DNA of 64,000 nt from Monomorium pharaonis (taxonomy: Eukaryota; Arthropoda; Insecta; Hymenoptera; Formicidae): positions 8,418,722 to 8,482,721 of the forward strand of contig NC_050477.1 in the NCBI RefSeq assembly GCF_013373865.1, in the 5' to 3' direction. Every line of letters starts with the position of its first letter. The first letter of the stretch is position 1. Shown here piece after piece: positions 50,920-63,680 of this stretch. Below the pieces are notes generated by a model that saw only the letters and a program-made list of their open reading frames with translations, had not been told where the DNA came from and ran no database searches. The position numbers were made by a program, and so were the translations under genes.

Positions 50920-53900
50920 AGCGACACGAGAATTTGTTATTCTTAAAAAGTTCCTATCGAAAGTACGAGGAAAGAGGAAAAATGGTAGGGCAAACACGAC
51001 GGGAAACACATAGACGGTATATGCTATTACAAAAAAATAATAAGTTATCGTTAAACGTTAATTACAAATCGGTCCGAGCGGCAACGATTCTAACGAATCG
51101 GTGCCGCTACGTCCTTCGGTTTAACAATTTATCGTAGACATCGATAACGATAATTCTCTTTTTTTGTTTCATTAAAAGTGTGTTACGTGTGCGCGTGTGT
51201 AAATATGTGTGCGTGAACGTAAGTGCGCGGATGTGTACGTGTCTCTGGATACGCAGTACTTTCGTGTCACTTTCGATCTAGAGCAAAGTCAACGAGAGGA
51301 AGAGTTGCTTTTTTTTTTTGACATTTAATTGAAGGATTTTTCTTTCGGCGTCAAATTAATCACGCGCAGTAAATATATGCAGTTTGTCAATAGATTTCAA
51401 TGTATACAACAACAAGTCGTTATAAAAATTTAATTGTGGAAGCGCAGTTGTGCTTAATTGATGTCCAGCTTTATGTAATAGAGTTTATTTTTTTATTTTT
51501 GATTTCTAAACGGTAAATTACACGTAACTTTACACAATGGAAAACATGTTATGACACAGGTTGTTTTAATTTTGCTTTTTGTTTTTTAAGTAGAGTTTAG
51601 TGACGCGCTTAGGTAACCGTTCGTTCAAAAAATACTTTCTGCGGTAGTCGTGGAGAAAAGAAGATAAACGGAAATCAATCACCAACGCTAAACAGTACGT
51701 AATAGACATACGTGACTAACGATTATTATCTACGCTCATTTAAAATACTGTCTGGTTTCGATATCGATGGAACAGTTTTTGTCCGTATTTCCGCTCGCAT
51801 GCTGGAACATTTGCGACGAATAATCGTCAATCGTTACGTTCCCCTGTCATTTCTTTATACATTGTTTTATTAAAACTTACGTGCTAGCTTGTGTATACAT
51901 GTACGTGTGTACACATATGTATATAGATATTGTATATATATATACATATATCAATTTATATAATAATTATATATATATATGTATATAAGATACGAGTAAA
52001 ATGTATAATAAATTAATTGTTAATCGTTATTAAACCTATTTACGATGCGCCATTAACAACTAGTGATATGTACTCGTTTTGAACTATAGCGTTAGTTTGA
52101 TGCGATCCTGAGGTGGCGTTGCCCTTCGCGATCGAGAAGTGCACGGGAAAATGTCTCGACGTAACGAAAGAATACTAAAGTTCAACTCTGCGCCTTTTTT
52201 GCGCAACCCTAGCCGGTCCCGCCGGCCGTTCCGGTTCACCCTCCCTTCCTCCTCTCCCTCTCTCCCGCTCACTCCTTTCTTCCGCGAATGCAAATTTCCG
52301 CGTAGAAAATTCCGCGTGGCGTAGCGTAGCGTCGCCGTTTCCGCGTTTTATCGAATCAACCCTCGGCCGATTAGGCGTGTGCCGGCGATTTTTGCCGGGT
52401 CGCCGCGCAAAAGCCTTTTGTATTCCGCCGGAGTACTCTGCTCTCCCGGGGAAAACGCGGCCGCGCCATACAGACATGGCCACTAGAGAAGTGGCCACCC
52501 TTGTCTTTCTCCTCAGCCGGCGTTTCCTCTTTTCCTTTTTTCGCGGTACAACCCCAGACTTTTTTGCCGTGTGCGCGCCGTGGCGGCGGACGTCTCGGGT
52601 CGATCGATATTTCCGCGTGTATTAATTCGCGCTTTTCCGAAGAGGAAACCGCCGCTTTACGGAACGATCCCTTTTTTTCCCCCTCCCTCTCTTACATTTC
52701 CGCGCGCGTTTTCCACGTGTTAAAAGATTACCAAAAATTTTCAACAGGAAGCTTTTTGCCCTTTGAAAAACATCCCATGTTACGAGAGAATAAGAGAGAA
52801 TACGAAAACATAGAACTGCAAATGTTCATAGAACGTCCAGCTTGATTACGCTCGCCCATAAAAGTCGACGGAATATTCTAAAAGTTTCATCCATCTAATA
52901 TACGTTTGTAGATATATACTTAACATTTTCAAAAATTCCATGCGAAACATTTTTCCCTTTTCTGCAACTCGCGAGTTCGCTTCTCGATCGTTCTCGGCTC
53001 TGCACGGACACCTCGCTTTTGTGAAACTCTTTCATGTTTTGTTTTCGCTTAATTCGACGCACGTGTCGAGAAACGACATCGTATACGCCGTACAGGCAAT
53101 TGTTGATATGTATCGTTTCGTTTTTTCTTTCTTTTAGCATGACTTATTGCTTAACGTATAGCTACAGTTTTATAAATCTAGTATCTTAAAGGCTATTCTT
53201 ACGCCTGCACCAGCGGCGCGCAAACTCGCTTTTGTCACCCGGACAAAGATTTCGAAAATATCAAGACAAATCTCACACACACACACAAGTGACAGGATAA
53301 AATAGTTAAGTTAACGAGAACGACCAGATAACACAAGTTAAATTTTTGACACTTTTTTCTTGCTTAACACTCTGCACACGTGACTCGACAATTCTATCTT
53401 CATTTTTTGTCTTTAAAAAATTAAGGACACATTATTAATAATTACAATTAATAGTTACAATACACACATTTAAATATCATTAAATTTATAATTAAGTTAT
53501 AATACCATTTAAATAAACAATCATGCAAATATTTTTGGAGATGTTAAAGTATATGTAAGTCATTTTTTCATACTTGTAAAAGTAATGAAAATGAACTCAA
53601 AAATGGGTGATTCAATGTGTGTAGGGAAAATAAAGAAATATGTGTACAGAGTGTTAATCTTCGAAAAAAAGGCTACCAGCCTCGCGTTAATCAGACCAAT
53701 CTTTGGCGGCTTCAATTTTTATCACTAATAAATATATATTGCAGTGGTAATAACATATTGCACTTATTATTGTGCAGGAACAAAAGTTACAATACGCTAA
53801 TTTGACATCACAGGGAGAGAGATAATATAATCATAAAATAATTCGCGACTTTTGATGCTTTAACATATCTATACATTTCGGTTGTCAAGTGAAGACGTGT

Positions 53901-55297
53901 AACGTGCTATACAGAACATCGTAATCTTAACTTAATTCTACTTATACATTTCTCAAAAAAATAACAAGTTTGGTCTACGCCGAGTTGAATGCGCATTAGT
54001 TTGTGCACCTCTGATTTAATATTCTTTCGCGCCAGCGATATCAAGTGTCTTACCAGACGAACAACTTGAAAGACAATGGCAATTCGAAGAAGCTGTCATC
54101 TCGATAAGATATCTGATATTTCGACAGAGAGCCGATTGCGCCCGCCACGTTGTCCCGTGGTACAAATCGGAATTTTACAGACGAACAAAGAGCGCATGTA
54201 CATGTTGTTCTTTTGTCATTTGTTTTTGATCGAAGGAATTCCCTCGGAGAATTATTCGCGAGATATTATCGAAACGCGAAATATCGCATATATTATTGCA
54301 ATTCCAAGCAGCGAAAAACAGTGGTTGGTTGACAGTCGGAGTATTAATAAAGTCTGAGTTATATACAAGCAAATGAAGATAGTCAAAAATAGTCTAATGC
54401 CTAAATCATTGCCAATAAAGTTTGAATTTGAACTTATAAGTGGAAGAGGAGTTTATATTTAGCTACAACTGAGATTTAAAATTGGAAATGGAATTTGTAG
54501 TTCAAATATAAACTATATAACGTAACAAGTTTAACGAACCAAATAAGAGAGTCGTTTTGAGTGACTAGAAACATAAATTGGTACATGTATCGATGGGATT
54601 CTGGGACAAGAATCTGAAATGAAAAATCGAAGTGAAAAGCGGGATACGAGAATCGAGAATCGAGCGACTCTTGCCGGCAGTGACGAAGCCGGCAGTTTCG
54701 CGTTGACTTCGTCTTTTAAATAAATCAGCGCTCTCCCCCGGGGTGCACGGTACAGACGACGAAGGTGAAGGGAAAGAGGATGGGGGGGGGGACCACAGTC
54801 GGCAGGAGATACTCTCGTTGAGATATCCCGTGGTGGAGAGTGTACTTCGCCGCCGCCGTTGACTCGCGAAAGCCGATAAGAAGGAACGGAAAGCAAGCGC
54901 AAGTTGCAACTCGCGCGCGTGTACACATTGTATCCTAGATCCACTACATGTCCCTCCATTCATAGATCCTTCGCTCTCCGGGCGAATTTCTTTCGCTGGA
55001 AGGCTGCCTCTTGTTGTGTATCTTTTTGTACTTTTTACCTTCGACTTGGTCGCCTTGTAACTTTTTCATTTTCGAATTGAGTGTCTCGGCAATTGAGTCA
55101 TAAAATTGAACCTTTTGTACCTTTACAAAGTGATGCAATCGAGCATTGTGGGGTCGGATGGACTTGTCATCGCATCGAATTATGCTGTGCGCGCAATTTT
55201 GCAAATTTTTCCTTCTCTCGACGAGAGAATGAATTCACAGGGGTTCGTGGCGAGCATGGCGCGAAGGAACGATTTGGAATTTGATAATCCGTGGATC
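50920..55297. other. Gene-poor DNA with GC-rich patches
   Basis: No gene is recognised. GC-rich patches occur at about 52080-52720 and 54590-54960 (the latter with a G10 run at 54782-54791). AT-rich sequence lies between them. An inverted repeat near 54450-54514 (GTTTATATTTAGCTACAA against TTGTAGTTCAAATATAAAC) forms an 18-bp stem. A (CA)n stretch lies near 53274-53287. Confidence 0.4.
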
Positions 55298-55299
55298 TA

Positions 55300-55529
55300 C
55301 TCTCTAAATTACAATTAGTAAAAAATCACTGAAATCAGTAAAAATACACTGATTTCAGTGGTATATTTATAACTTGTCAATCAGTGAAATAAATACACTG
55401 ATCTTTCAGTGATTATACACTAATTCTGAAGTAAAAATTACTAAAATTTCCGTGAATACTCACTAATTATCACAGTTATAAGTATACCACTGTAAATTAA
55501 TGAAAATACACTGATTACAATTTAGAGAG
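55300..55529. mobile_element. 230-bp MITE with TA flanks and repeated CACTGA motifs
   Basis: The left end CTCTCTAAATTACAATTAGT and the complement of the right end CTCTCTAAATTGTAATCAGT are inverted repeats, flanked on both sides by TA (55298-55299 and 55530-55531). The interior contains many copies of CACTGA or TCAGTG in both orientations, including a nested palindrome near 55330-55362. There is no ORF. TA duplication suits Tc1/mariner-type non-autonomous elements. Confidence 0.75.
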
Positions 55530-55531
55530 TA

Positions 55532-57670
55532 ACGATCCGGGCGATTCGAGAATTCAATGATCCAAGGATTTGTCGAAGTATAGATTCGAGGGATCCAAGG
55601 ATCGTTGAGCGATTTCCTTATTTTCTACCCTTACCAAGTATGATATGTTATTCTCTCTTTAACGACCAGCGCTCCGAGCGCGAGGGTGCGTGTCCCCCAA
55701 AAGGAGATATTCGCATACACCCTCCCCTGTTGTTGACTTGTTAATATCTTTAGTTTCTTTCATCTTCATTTTCCCATGGTCTAACCTCCCCTTCGTGCTT
55801 CGGGAGATTCGAAGGCCTGTGCCTGTGCGTCAATCTTCCTTCGAGAATGTTGATGTAAAAACGTACACCCCGTCTAACTTTCTCTACGAATTTCATGATA
55901 TCATATACTTGATGTCTCGCGTTCGATATCTCCTTTCCGACATTTTTATTTCTGGAGACGCAAAGTTTTTCGAGGAGAGATACGTGTATCTTGGTACTCA
56001 AAAAATTTATTTTATCCGTTGAAAACGATAAGTTTCGAGCAATTACGAGTGTTTGGACAGGTCGGACGAAAATACGTCATTCTTTCTTACAAAAAGAAAC
56101 TTTTCAATTACGCGATGTGCTTATAGGTAACAATTTTCCGGATTTAGCTGATTCGATGTCATTTATAGGAACGAAGGGCAACGATGTAATCGCGGGGAGA
56201 AAACCTGAAGGGTATAAACCGATCGCTGCGCATTCAACGAAGGGATGCGAACCGAAGACAAACGAAGATCAAGCTGCCCTCATCGATTATTTAGGGACGG
56301 ACACGGACGCTCGGTTCTTTGATATTTGGACGTTCATTCTCGAAGTGTCTATAGAGATTGTCCGAAAACACAATTTGCCTTTTTGAATATATAAGATTTT
56401 TTTTATACGAATAAGAATGCGCATTCTGAAAATGTTCAATGCTAAAATTTGAATTTTAAAGCGTTCGAATAATCGTTCTGCCTGGGAATTTCCGGTAAAC
56501 GCGGCGCAGTCAAGCGAAATGTGCAAACAAATAACTTTTTGCGCCCGCCTTTTGACCCGGGTCAAAAAATTTTAAAGGTTCCGGAATATAAAAAGTGAAA
56601 AAGTTTGTACGGGCAATTAATTAGATTTTCGCGTAGTAACAGCGACATTTTAATGCTTTTTTGTTTTTTTTTTCCGACATAGCTTCGTACCGCGCTTCAC
56701 CGTTTTTACTTCCGTCATAAAATAGGAATAAAAAAAGCATGGAGATTTCGTTATTACTAATATTCATTCAAATAATATTTAAGTAATCAATAAAAATGTG
56801 ACGTGTTTCATAATTAGAATCAGTATTCAAAATCTCTTTAAGTTAATACTTCAGTTTTCAGTCACTGAAATTCGAAAATACATGAGTCAGAGAGCTGAAA
56901 TAGGCTACTTATTGTTCTGAGATTCATCGCATGATTTAGTAAAACGGTCATGAAAATTACGAGATTTCATCTCGTCATTGATTCGACATGTGGATTCCGG
57001 GAGCATTTCGCGTGCATTATTAAGCCGCCATTCCGTGAAACTTCTCGAGGGTTGATTACCGCGTTATTATTATCCCCCGAGACTCGAGGGTCGCCGTTTA
57101 CGTGGGGGTATTGCATAGTAATATGCGATTAAAGGAGAATCGATCCTAAATTTTATCATGCCGGTAGTGACGCGCGCGGAGATACTACGTAGTCGATACG
57201 CCATAAAATTTCCTCCCCCGGGGGTGACATTTTCCTACCCTCTCCGCCCGTCGTCCCCGTTCTTGTCTATCCTTACGTGATTTTCCTGATGCGTTATACA
57301 GTTTCCTAGTTCCTTCCCAACTTTACCGAGGAGTGTCGGGGGTCGGTGACCTCCGTATTGAATATTCGGATTCACGTAGTTAGATCACAATCCACGCTCC
57401 CCACCCTCATAATTTCGTATAATTCCTTTATTCGCGGCGACTTCTCGAGATCGTTAGGCGAACCCTTCCTTCCTGCGAAGCCTTGTAGTCCGGCGCTTCT
57501 TCTTCCCCGACTTAAGTCAGCGAACGCGGATGCGTTTTGCATAAAATGCATATTCATCACACGCGAGAAGAAGCACTTCTCGCGACCATCGCGTCAGGCT
57601 GTTACATTGCGTCCGGGTATCGGTGTTAATAGAGAAGAAAACGTAAAACATTAAAAAAGAAAAGACAGAT

Positions 57671-57674
<4 letters not shown>
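55532..57674. other. Gene-poor DNA
   Basis: No recognisable coding sequence. A 131-codon ORF at 55991-56386 (+) is the longest and was inspected; it has no known motif. Short GC-rich patches occur at 57040-57260 and 57430-57620. Confidence 0.4.

Positions 57675-57764
<90 letters not shown>
57675..57764 (+). repeat. (GA)n microsatellite
   Basis: About 90 nt of GA repeat. A shorter (CT)n tract in the opposite orientation lies at about 57990-58021. Confidence 0.92.
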
Positions 57765-60700
57765 TGGGATGCAAATGGAAAATTTCAACATTGGATTTTT
57801 CCTCGATAAAATTTTGACGAGCGATCGTCTATCATTTTCAAGGCTAAATATCTCGGACAGAGAATTTCGTTACACGAGAAGCGAGGAAATAGTTTGGGAA
57901 ATGGTCGGGATACCTGCTAGGGGAGTCTTTATAAATTTCAGTGCTTTCGCGTGCCACGCTCGCTGGGAAATACATATTCATCCCGGTTCGCGCTCTCTCT
58001 CTCTCTCTCTTTCTCTCTCTCTGCCTCTCCGCGGAGGGTGCATTCGTAATGGAGATGAAAGGGACAAGAGGGATCCGCGGGATCTGCGTACATTTCGCCG
58101 GGCGTACACGTGAATGGCGGGCAATATCGATCAGTCAAGGCAAAGAGGTTATCCGGGCGCGTGCGGGCAGCTGTTTCCGAAAGACCCCAATTCAATTGCT
58201 ACTTGCACGACTTGCGCGATGTGCGTTACATTTTATATAGGTCGCCGGACACCTCTCCAGTGTATACGTAACAAGGTACATTACACGTTCGACATCTGTC
58301 TGTCGATATCGCAGATACAAAGAGAAAGGTGCTCGTTCCCGCCACGTTTCATATTTCATCCGGAAGGTGCGGACGAAATGACATATTTACAAAGGCTCTT
58401 GCGCGCTAACTTCGGCATTGAAAATATTTGTTTTTCCCGACACCCCCCCCCCCCCGCAAATGGAAGGGCTGCGTGAAATCCCCGTAGATTGACCGGACAT
58501 CGATGAACAGAAAAAAAAAACCCGGGGGTAAAAAAAAAGCACCTCACCCCGGCAGAGGAGAGAAAGCGGATGGGAAGGGGTGGGCAGAGGTGGAAGGAGG
58601 GGGACTGTTAACGCCACTAAAGTCGGGGTGAACGGCCGAGACCGGGAGGCCGCGGAGGCCGAGGGAGAATATCGTGATCGCGCGCGATGCGCGCCGGGGT
58701 CGAATGAAACTTCCACTTGCAACGTTCTCTCGCGGTAACGAGAAAGATGGAAAGGAACAATATTTATCTTGCTTCGCTCCAGAGACGATATTTTTTCGCG
58801 TCGTAATTTTAACGACGGCCAGATGGGCGGTTAGATAATTTGGCGGGAGATTTATTAAAGTCGCGGCGAATTTAATATTGGTCGCACAAAGAGCCCCGAT
58901 CTCTCGCTCTCGGCGAATTCCATTCTGCGTCCGGACATTATTATAATCGAAAAAACTGTGCACCTTCTATTCTCACTCGAGAAATCTGTATCTCGCGGTG
59001 TTTTCACTCTACAGGACGAAAAAGTAGAAAGCACCGTTTGATCGGTGATCGAATGTCACTGCGATCCTCGGGGAAAAAAAAAAAAACAATTACTCGTCAG
59101 AGAATACCGAGACTCGCTGAAAAATATGTCCTAGTTTCATCGCCCCGTGTGGAATGTTTAAATGAGTGTAACCGAGCGTGCGAGATGGTTAACGTGACCG
59201 GTTACGCTTCTTAGCTTATCGAACAACCCGTGCCGTGACTTTCCTTAAAGAAGGTCTACAAGTTCCTTAATTGGGTACGGAGGTCGGAAGTCGTAACGCG
59301 ATCCCTAAACGCTCGTCGCGAGGAAGAACATCGGGCGATATGTGCGTTTTTCTTCGTGCGTTTTAAGCGAGCTCGAGAGAAGCGATCGCGTGCATACCGA
59401 ATAAACTCGCCCGGTTATCGAGGGTGGAATTAAATATTCGTCCGCGAGATTACGTGGGCGAGAGACGCGAGGACCGATGGCGTGACATTTTCAAATCCTC
59501 TCGGCCGTGTCGCGTATTAACCTGCTAATTGAAAATTTACTTGCTTGATAACAATTGCTTATTAGCTCGCTCCGACTTTATCGATCCTACGTTGTTCGAG
59601 CGACAAATGCGGCCGGGTATCCTCGCACAGCAATCGCAAAAGATCGCAATTCACAACCCGCGAGCGCTCTATAAACCGTGAGGTAATCCAACGAGAATCA
59701 AAGGTTATTTGCGGAAATTACAACTTTCACGAATACAACCGAGTCCCCGAGCAAAGATTTGATCAAAGCGTACGCGTATGTGTGTGTGTGTGTGTGTGTG
59801 TGCGTGGAAAGGAGAGTCGACGACGAGGTGCACGAGGCAAGGCTCTCTTTGAGTTGAATTGCTCGGGACCCGAAATTGTTGTTGATGAGACCGCAAGTTG
59901 GGTTCTCGCAAAACCCCCGATGATCGAGCCGCGCATAATGTTGACGTCGTTGACGGCAAGCAAATTGCAGCAACGACAAGTAGGTAATTAATGGGGTCGA
60001 ATAGCGCGTAAAGCGGTGCTACGCTTCTAAACAATCGCAATTGAAAACAGATTAATAGAAGTAAGCTTTGGGAACGACGTATCCAGCTGTTCTGTTTTTC
60101 AGTACCAGGGATAAACGATTTCTCCTCTTTCGCTGGAAACGATATAATCGCGCGCAATCCGCCGTCCTTTTCCTTCTTTAAAGCTCCCAAGCGTCAATGA
60201 CACTGTCCGTTCTAATTACAAAGATATATCGGATAATGGGGTGTACTTGTTTCGTTGGAAGTAATCGCGGCGCAAAAGAGAAAATTGACGCACTTGGCCT
60301 CGGAATGCCATTTACTCCGATTCCCGAGATCTCCGGCCGCTGAAACGGAGGTCTAGGCGACCGGCGTTTATCGCACGAATTAACGCACGGTGCATTTTGC
60401 CGCGCATGCACGACTCACTTACGCCGCAAAGCGGATTATTTATGGCGCCGTATCCTTTCAAGAGAAGAGCCTGTCGCTAAGCGACAAGCTGTCATGCTGC
60501 AACTCGCTTCTTTCATCTCCCTTGTTTTCCCCACGTTCTCGATGACAGACGTGCCTTGTATTCTCGCGTCTCTAATCGATTTTTATCACTCTGACGTTGA
60601 AAGAAAGAAATTTGAGAAAAATATAAAAATGCCTGAAACAATTGGTCGATTATTAAATGATGATATTGTTGTAAAGTTTTATGCGCCTCTCTTTATTCAA

Positions 60701-62063
60701 AGTAAATCCGCAAGCAGATTTGTGAAGGACACCAGTTACTCGTCTCTCGCGACATCCAACAGCCTCGTCGACGTCAAGCTAAATTGTTAATCGTCTGCGT
60801 AATAATTGAGAACTCTTTCAGCGAAGAGAAAGCACGTACCGTAATAAACTCTTGATGGAGTTTCTGTTGTCGCGTTGCTCTCGCTGCACACGTAATACAC
60901 GGTCTTTCGGTGGAAATTTTATATTATTTACATGTGAAAAAAAAAAAACAAGAACATTTCCATGTTCGAGCTCCGTTGGGAGATTTGGAGAATAATCGAT
61001 TATAAAGATTTCTACCTATAAAGTACCGACGAACCATTCTGTCTATGCTGCTGCCGCTGACGAGTTTATTCGCGGTTGGTCGGATTCCACCCTACTTCTC
61101 TTCGTGTTCCCAGAGGAACGCTTGCACCAATATCCAGTGTCAGAGAACGATGGAGAAGAACGTTCGCGCTTTTCCGCGGGATATAAAGGGAGAGAAAGAG
61201 AAAAGAGATAAACTAAAGAGAGGGTGAGACGAGGGGGGAAAAGGAAAATATTGCGGCTTTCTCTTTCTACGGTTTCTCTTTAAACAAAAAAGCGAATTAG
61301 AATAATGGCATATTCCCCCCTTGTACCTGTGGGTGAATCGTGCATGCGCGCGGCGCAATAAATAAAACTTTCGATCTTCATGATCGGGCGAGAGTCCTTC
61401 GCGTTATTACGTAATAATATCCTTAACGACATAAGCGATATAACAACTTCCAATGTGGATTATAAAAATATTCAATCTTTGTCGTTACGAACTAGTTAAC
61501 CTATTGATATGTAAACTATTGATATGTAAAATTGATATGTAAAGTCACGGACCAATGTGATCCGTATCGCCACGTGAATCCACGAGGCGATCGTGTCCGT
61601 CTCGCAGATCCGCGTCTCTATTTTATTTTGGCCGGCGTTATTGTAACTTTGTGTCTGTGTCTTTGTACGTGTGTGTGGGTGTGTATGTTTTGTGTGCGCA
61701 TGTTTTGTGTATGCTTACATGTTTGATAATGCAATAACAAGACGCTAATCTCGCATGCATCCTGGCACCGGCGCCAGTACTTTCAGTGTGAAACATCAGC
61801 GGACCTCTTTATCGAGAATAAAGGACTAGATAATCAATAATAAATTACTTATCCCTGTCGATGTCCTCGAAGAATATCGCCGATCGAAGCGACGCTAATC
61901 CCAAGTGCCTTCGTCGACGACATTGTTAATTCCATTCATGTACGATGTCTCTTCTTCAGCAAGGACAACAGGGTATTTGATTTTACTCGAATGATCACGC
62001 CCGTCGCTGGATGCACGCGCGACTCGCGTCACGTAACGAACGAGTCGGGACTTTCCACGATGG
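57765..62063. other. GC-rich non-coding DNA downstream of Hs3st
   Basis: No gene is recognised. The segment is GC- and CpG-rich with homopolymer runs (C13 at 58443-58455 and nearby A runs), a (GT)n tract at about 59777-59801, and a 13-bp tandem repeat (ATTGATATGTAAA, three imperfect copies, about 61502-61541). The right end must contain the Hs3st 3' UTR; TTTATT at 61622-61627 is a possible reverse-strand poly(A) signal. Stretches around 58800-59650 with TAATT/ATTA motifs could be regulatory, which is speculative. Confidence 0.4.
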
Positions 62064-62499
62064 TTATTCCTCCGGCCAGCCGAGATCCTCTCCGACGAGT
62101 TCATAGAAGCGTTGATTGTGCTCGTTGAAGAACCTCCTCAGCTTCGTCACGACCATCGGACTGACACGCGGATGACGGCGCCCCTTGCTTTCCTTCAGAC
62201 ACTTCTCCGAAGTCTCGTTCCTCAAGCAGTAGAAGCCCTTGGTGTGGTTAAAGTAGAAGTTGTGCCGACCGATACGCGGTTCCAACCCGAGGAAGTTCTC
62301 GATTCGACGCAGCTGTGGCACCGGATCCTCGATCAATTGATCGCCGTTCACTATAAGAATCTGCTCTCTGGGGAACACTTCCAGCCAACGATGCATATAG
62401 GTGTGATAGAGAGAGATGGCGACCGGTCTGTAGGACTCGTTGATGGTACCGTCGGGTCGTATAACGAGCTCCTCGAATGTACGCGCCGCTTGCTGTTGT

Positions 62500-62531
<32 letters not shown>

Positions 62532-63276
62532 TTGTTGCGGCGTACCGTTGGACGTCAAAGTGGACGCGGTCGCGGCGTGCGTGCGTAATTGCGTATAATC
62601 CGATATCGCCCGAGTGACCGGTTCCCGCACGATCAGCAGCAACTTGACGCTGCCGTTCATCGCGCGGATCCTCTCGGGCACCTCGGGCGTCACGAAGTAA
62701 CTGGGGCTCTTCTCGATGGTGATCTGTCCCTTGAAGGAGTAGGGCATCTTGCGGCGATACCACTCCAGACCCTTCTCGTAGTTGTCGTCGCGATCGAAGA
62801 AGTGAACCTCGCCGGCCGCCTTCTGGATCTGCGGGTGCAAGAAGAGCATCTCCAGCAGCGCCCTTGTGCCGCACTTGCGTACGCCGATTATGATGGCCTG
62901 GGGAAGATGGCGATTCGTGCGCGGAAAGTGAACCTTGGAGTTGGAGAAGAGGAGAGGCGGCGTTGCGCGTACCTGCCACAAATCCACCCATACATGGTTA
63001 ACCGTTCTTGTCTTCGTCTCTCTCTCGGAGGCATTATAGAAACATGCATTTTTGAGAAACACGTACCTGAGAGACTAGCTCGACCGTGCGTCCTTCAACG
63101 GCGGAAACCGCGTGGAGGCTGTAAACGGCGCTGTCGTACAGTATGTGGAAGGTGAGGAAGAGGGACAGCAGGGCGACCGATAGAAAAGCGACGGCCATTT
63201 TCGATCTGGATACGCCGACCACCAAAATGCAATCCGACGCGTCACCCTCGGCCGGCCTCATGGCGGAGCGGGGCAT
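62064..63276 (-). CDS. Hs3st: Heparan sulfate glucosamine 3-O-sulfotransferase
   Basis: This Golgi type II enzyme transfers sulfate from PAPS to the 3-OH of glucosamine in heparan sulfate. Two exons are visible: 63276-63067 (70 codons) and 62972-62064, joined phase 0 (CAG/GTACGT donor, GGCAG acceptor), 372 aa. A signal anchor lies at about residues 27-47 (MAVAFLSVALLSLFLTFHIL). Motifs are AIIIGVRKCGTRALLEML (PAPS 5' phosphosulfate loop), GEVHFFD with the catalytic Glu, LLLIVREPVTRAISDYTQ (3' phosphate binding), and FYCLRN...KCLKESKGR with the paired cysteines. A run of 16 Gln interrupts the segment after SDYTQ. The first ATG is chosen; a possible CGCAG acceptor just upstream means an upstream exon is possible. 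The A or B type is not assigned. Confidence 0.9.
62487..62536 (-). repeat. CAA/CAG tract encoding polyglutamine in Hs3st
   Basis: Sixteen consecutive Gln codons, a mixture of CAA and CAG. They lie between TLTSNGTP and AARTFEELV in a loop of the sulfotransferase domain where vertebrate family members have a short non-repetitive linker. Confidence 0.9.
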
Positions 63277-63642
63277 CCACCTGCGACAGATATCGAGAAA
63301 CGCCTGTCTCTCGTCTGATATTCAAAGTACAACCGACTCGGCACACCGTCAAGAGCTCTCACGAACAAGAAGTTCCCCACGGCTCCGCAAAGGGCAATCG
63401 CGTTTCTTTCCCCTCGTTTTTCCCTCCTCTTAGCACGCAACAGCGCCGTTAGTTACGGGCGACGTCTCTAATCTATTCTTTCTTCACCGAGGCGCGGTAG
63501 GAATGATTAAGTCTCGCCGTGATCGTCGATTATTACGGTGCACCGCGCACGCGGACACGGTATACGCGGATACCTCACGCGGGCGTTCAATTTATTTGCC
63601 ATTACGACTTAAGGATCCGAGATTTATCCGATTTATCGAATC

Positions 63643-63680
<38 letters not shown>

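Noticed and set aside
50764..51009. Ser-Leu repeat ORF on -
   Set aside because: Produced by the (GA)n microsatellite read in reverse; the same applies to the repeat ORFs at 18287-18651, 19453-19884 and 57517-58113.
55991..56386. 131-codon ORF on +
   Set aside because: Longest ORF in the gene-poor region, but no known motif, no flanking exons or splice signals that extend it, and no homologue recognised.
58441..58520. C13 run and nearby A and G runs considered as a quadruplex or regulatory site
   Set aside because: A single homopolymer without the spaced G or C tracts needed; could also be a sequencing weak point.
62112..62588. 158-codon ORF on + with a polyleucine run
   Set aside because: Antisense of the Hs3st catalytic exon; the Leu run is the complement of the CAA/CAG tract.
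62973..63062. Extension of the Hs3st exon upstream (reading MFLKNACFYNAS...)
   Set aside because: This frame runs through the intron; the clear acceptor at 62973 and the in-phase upstream exon with a signal anchor give a better model.
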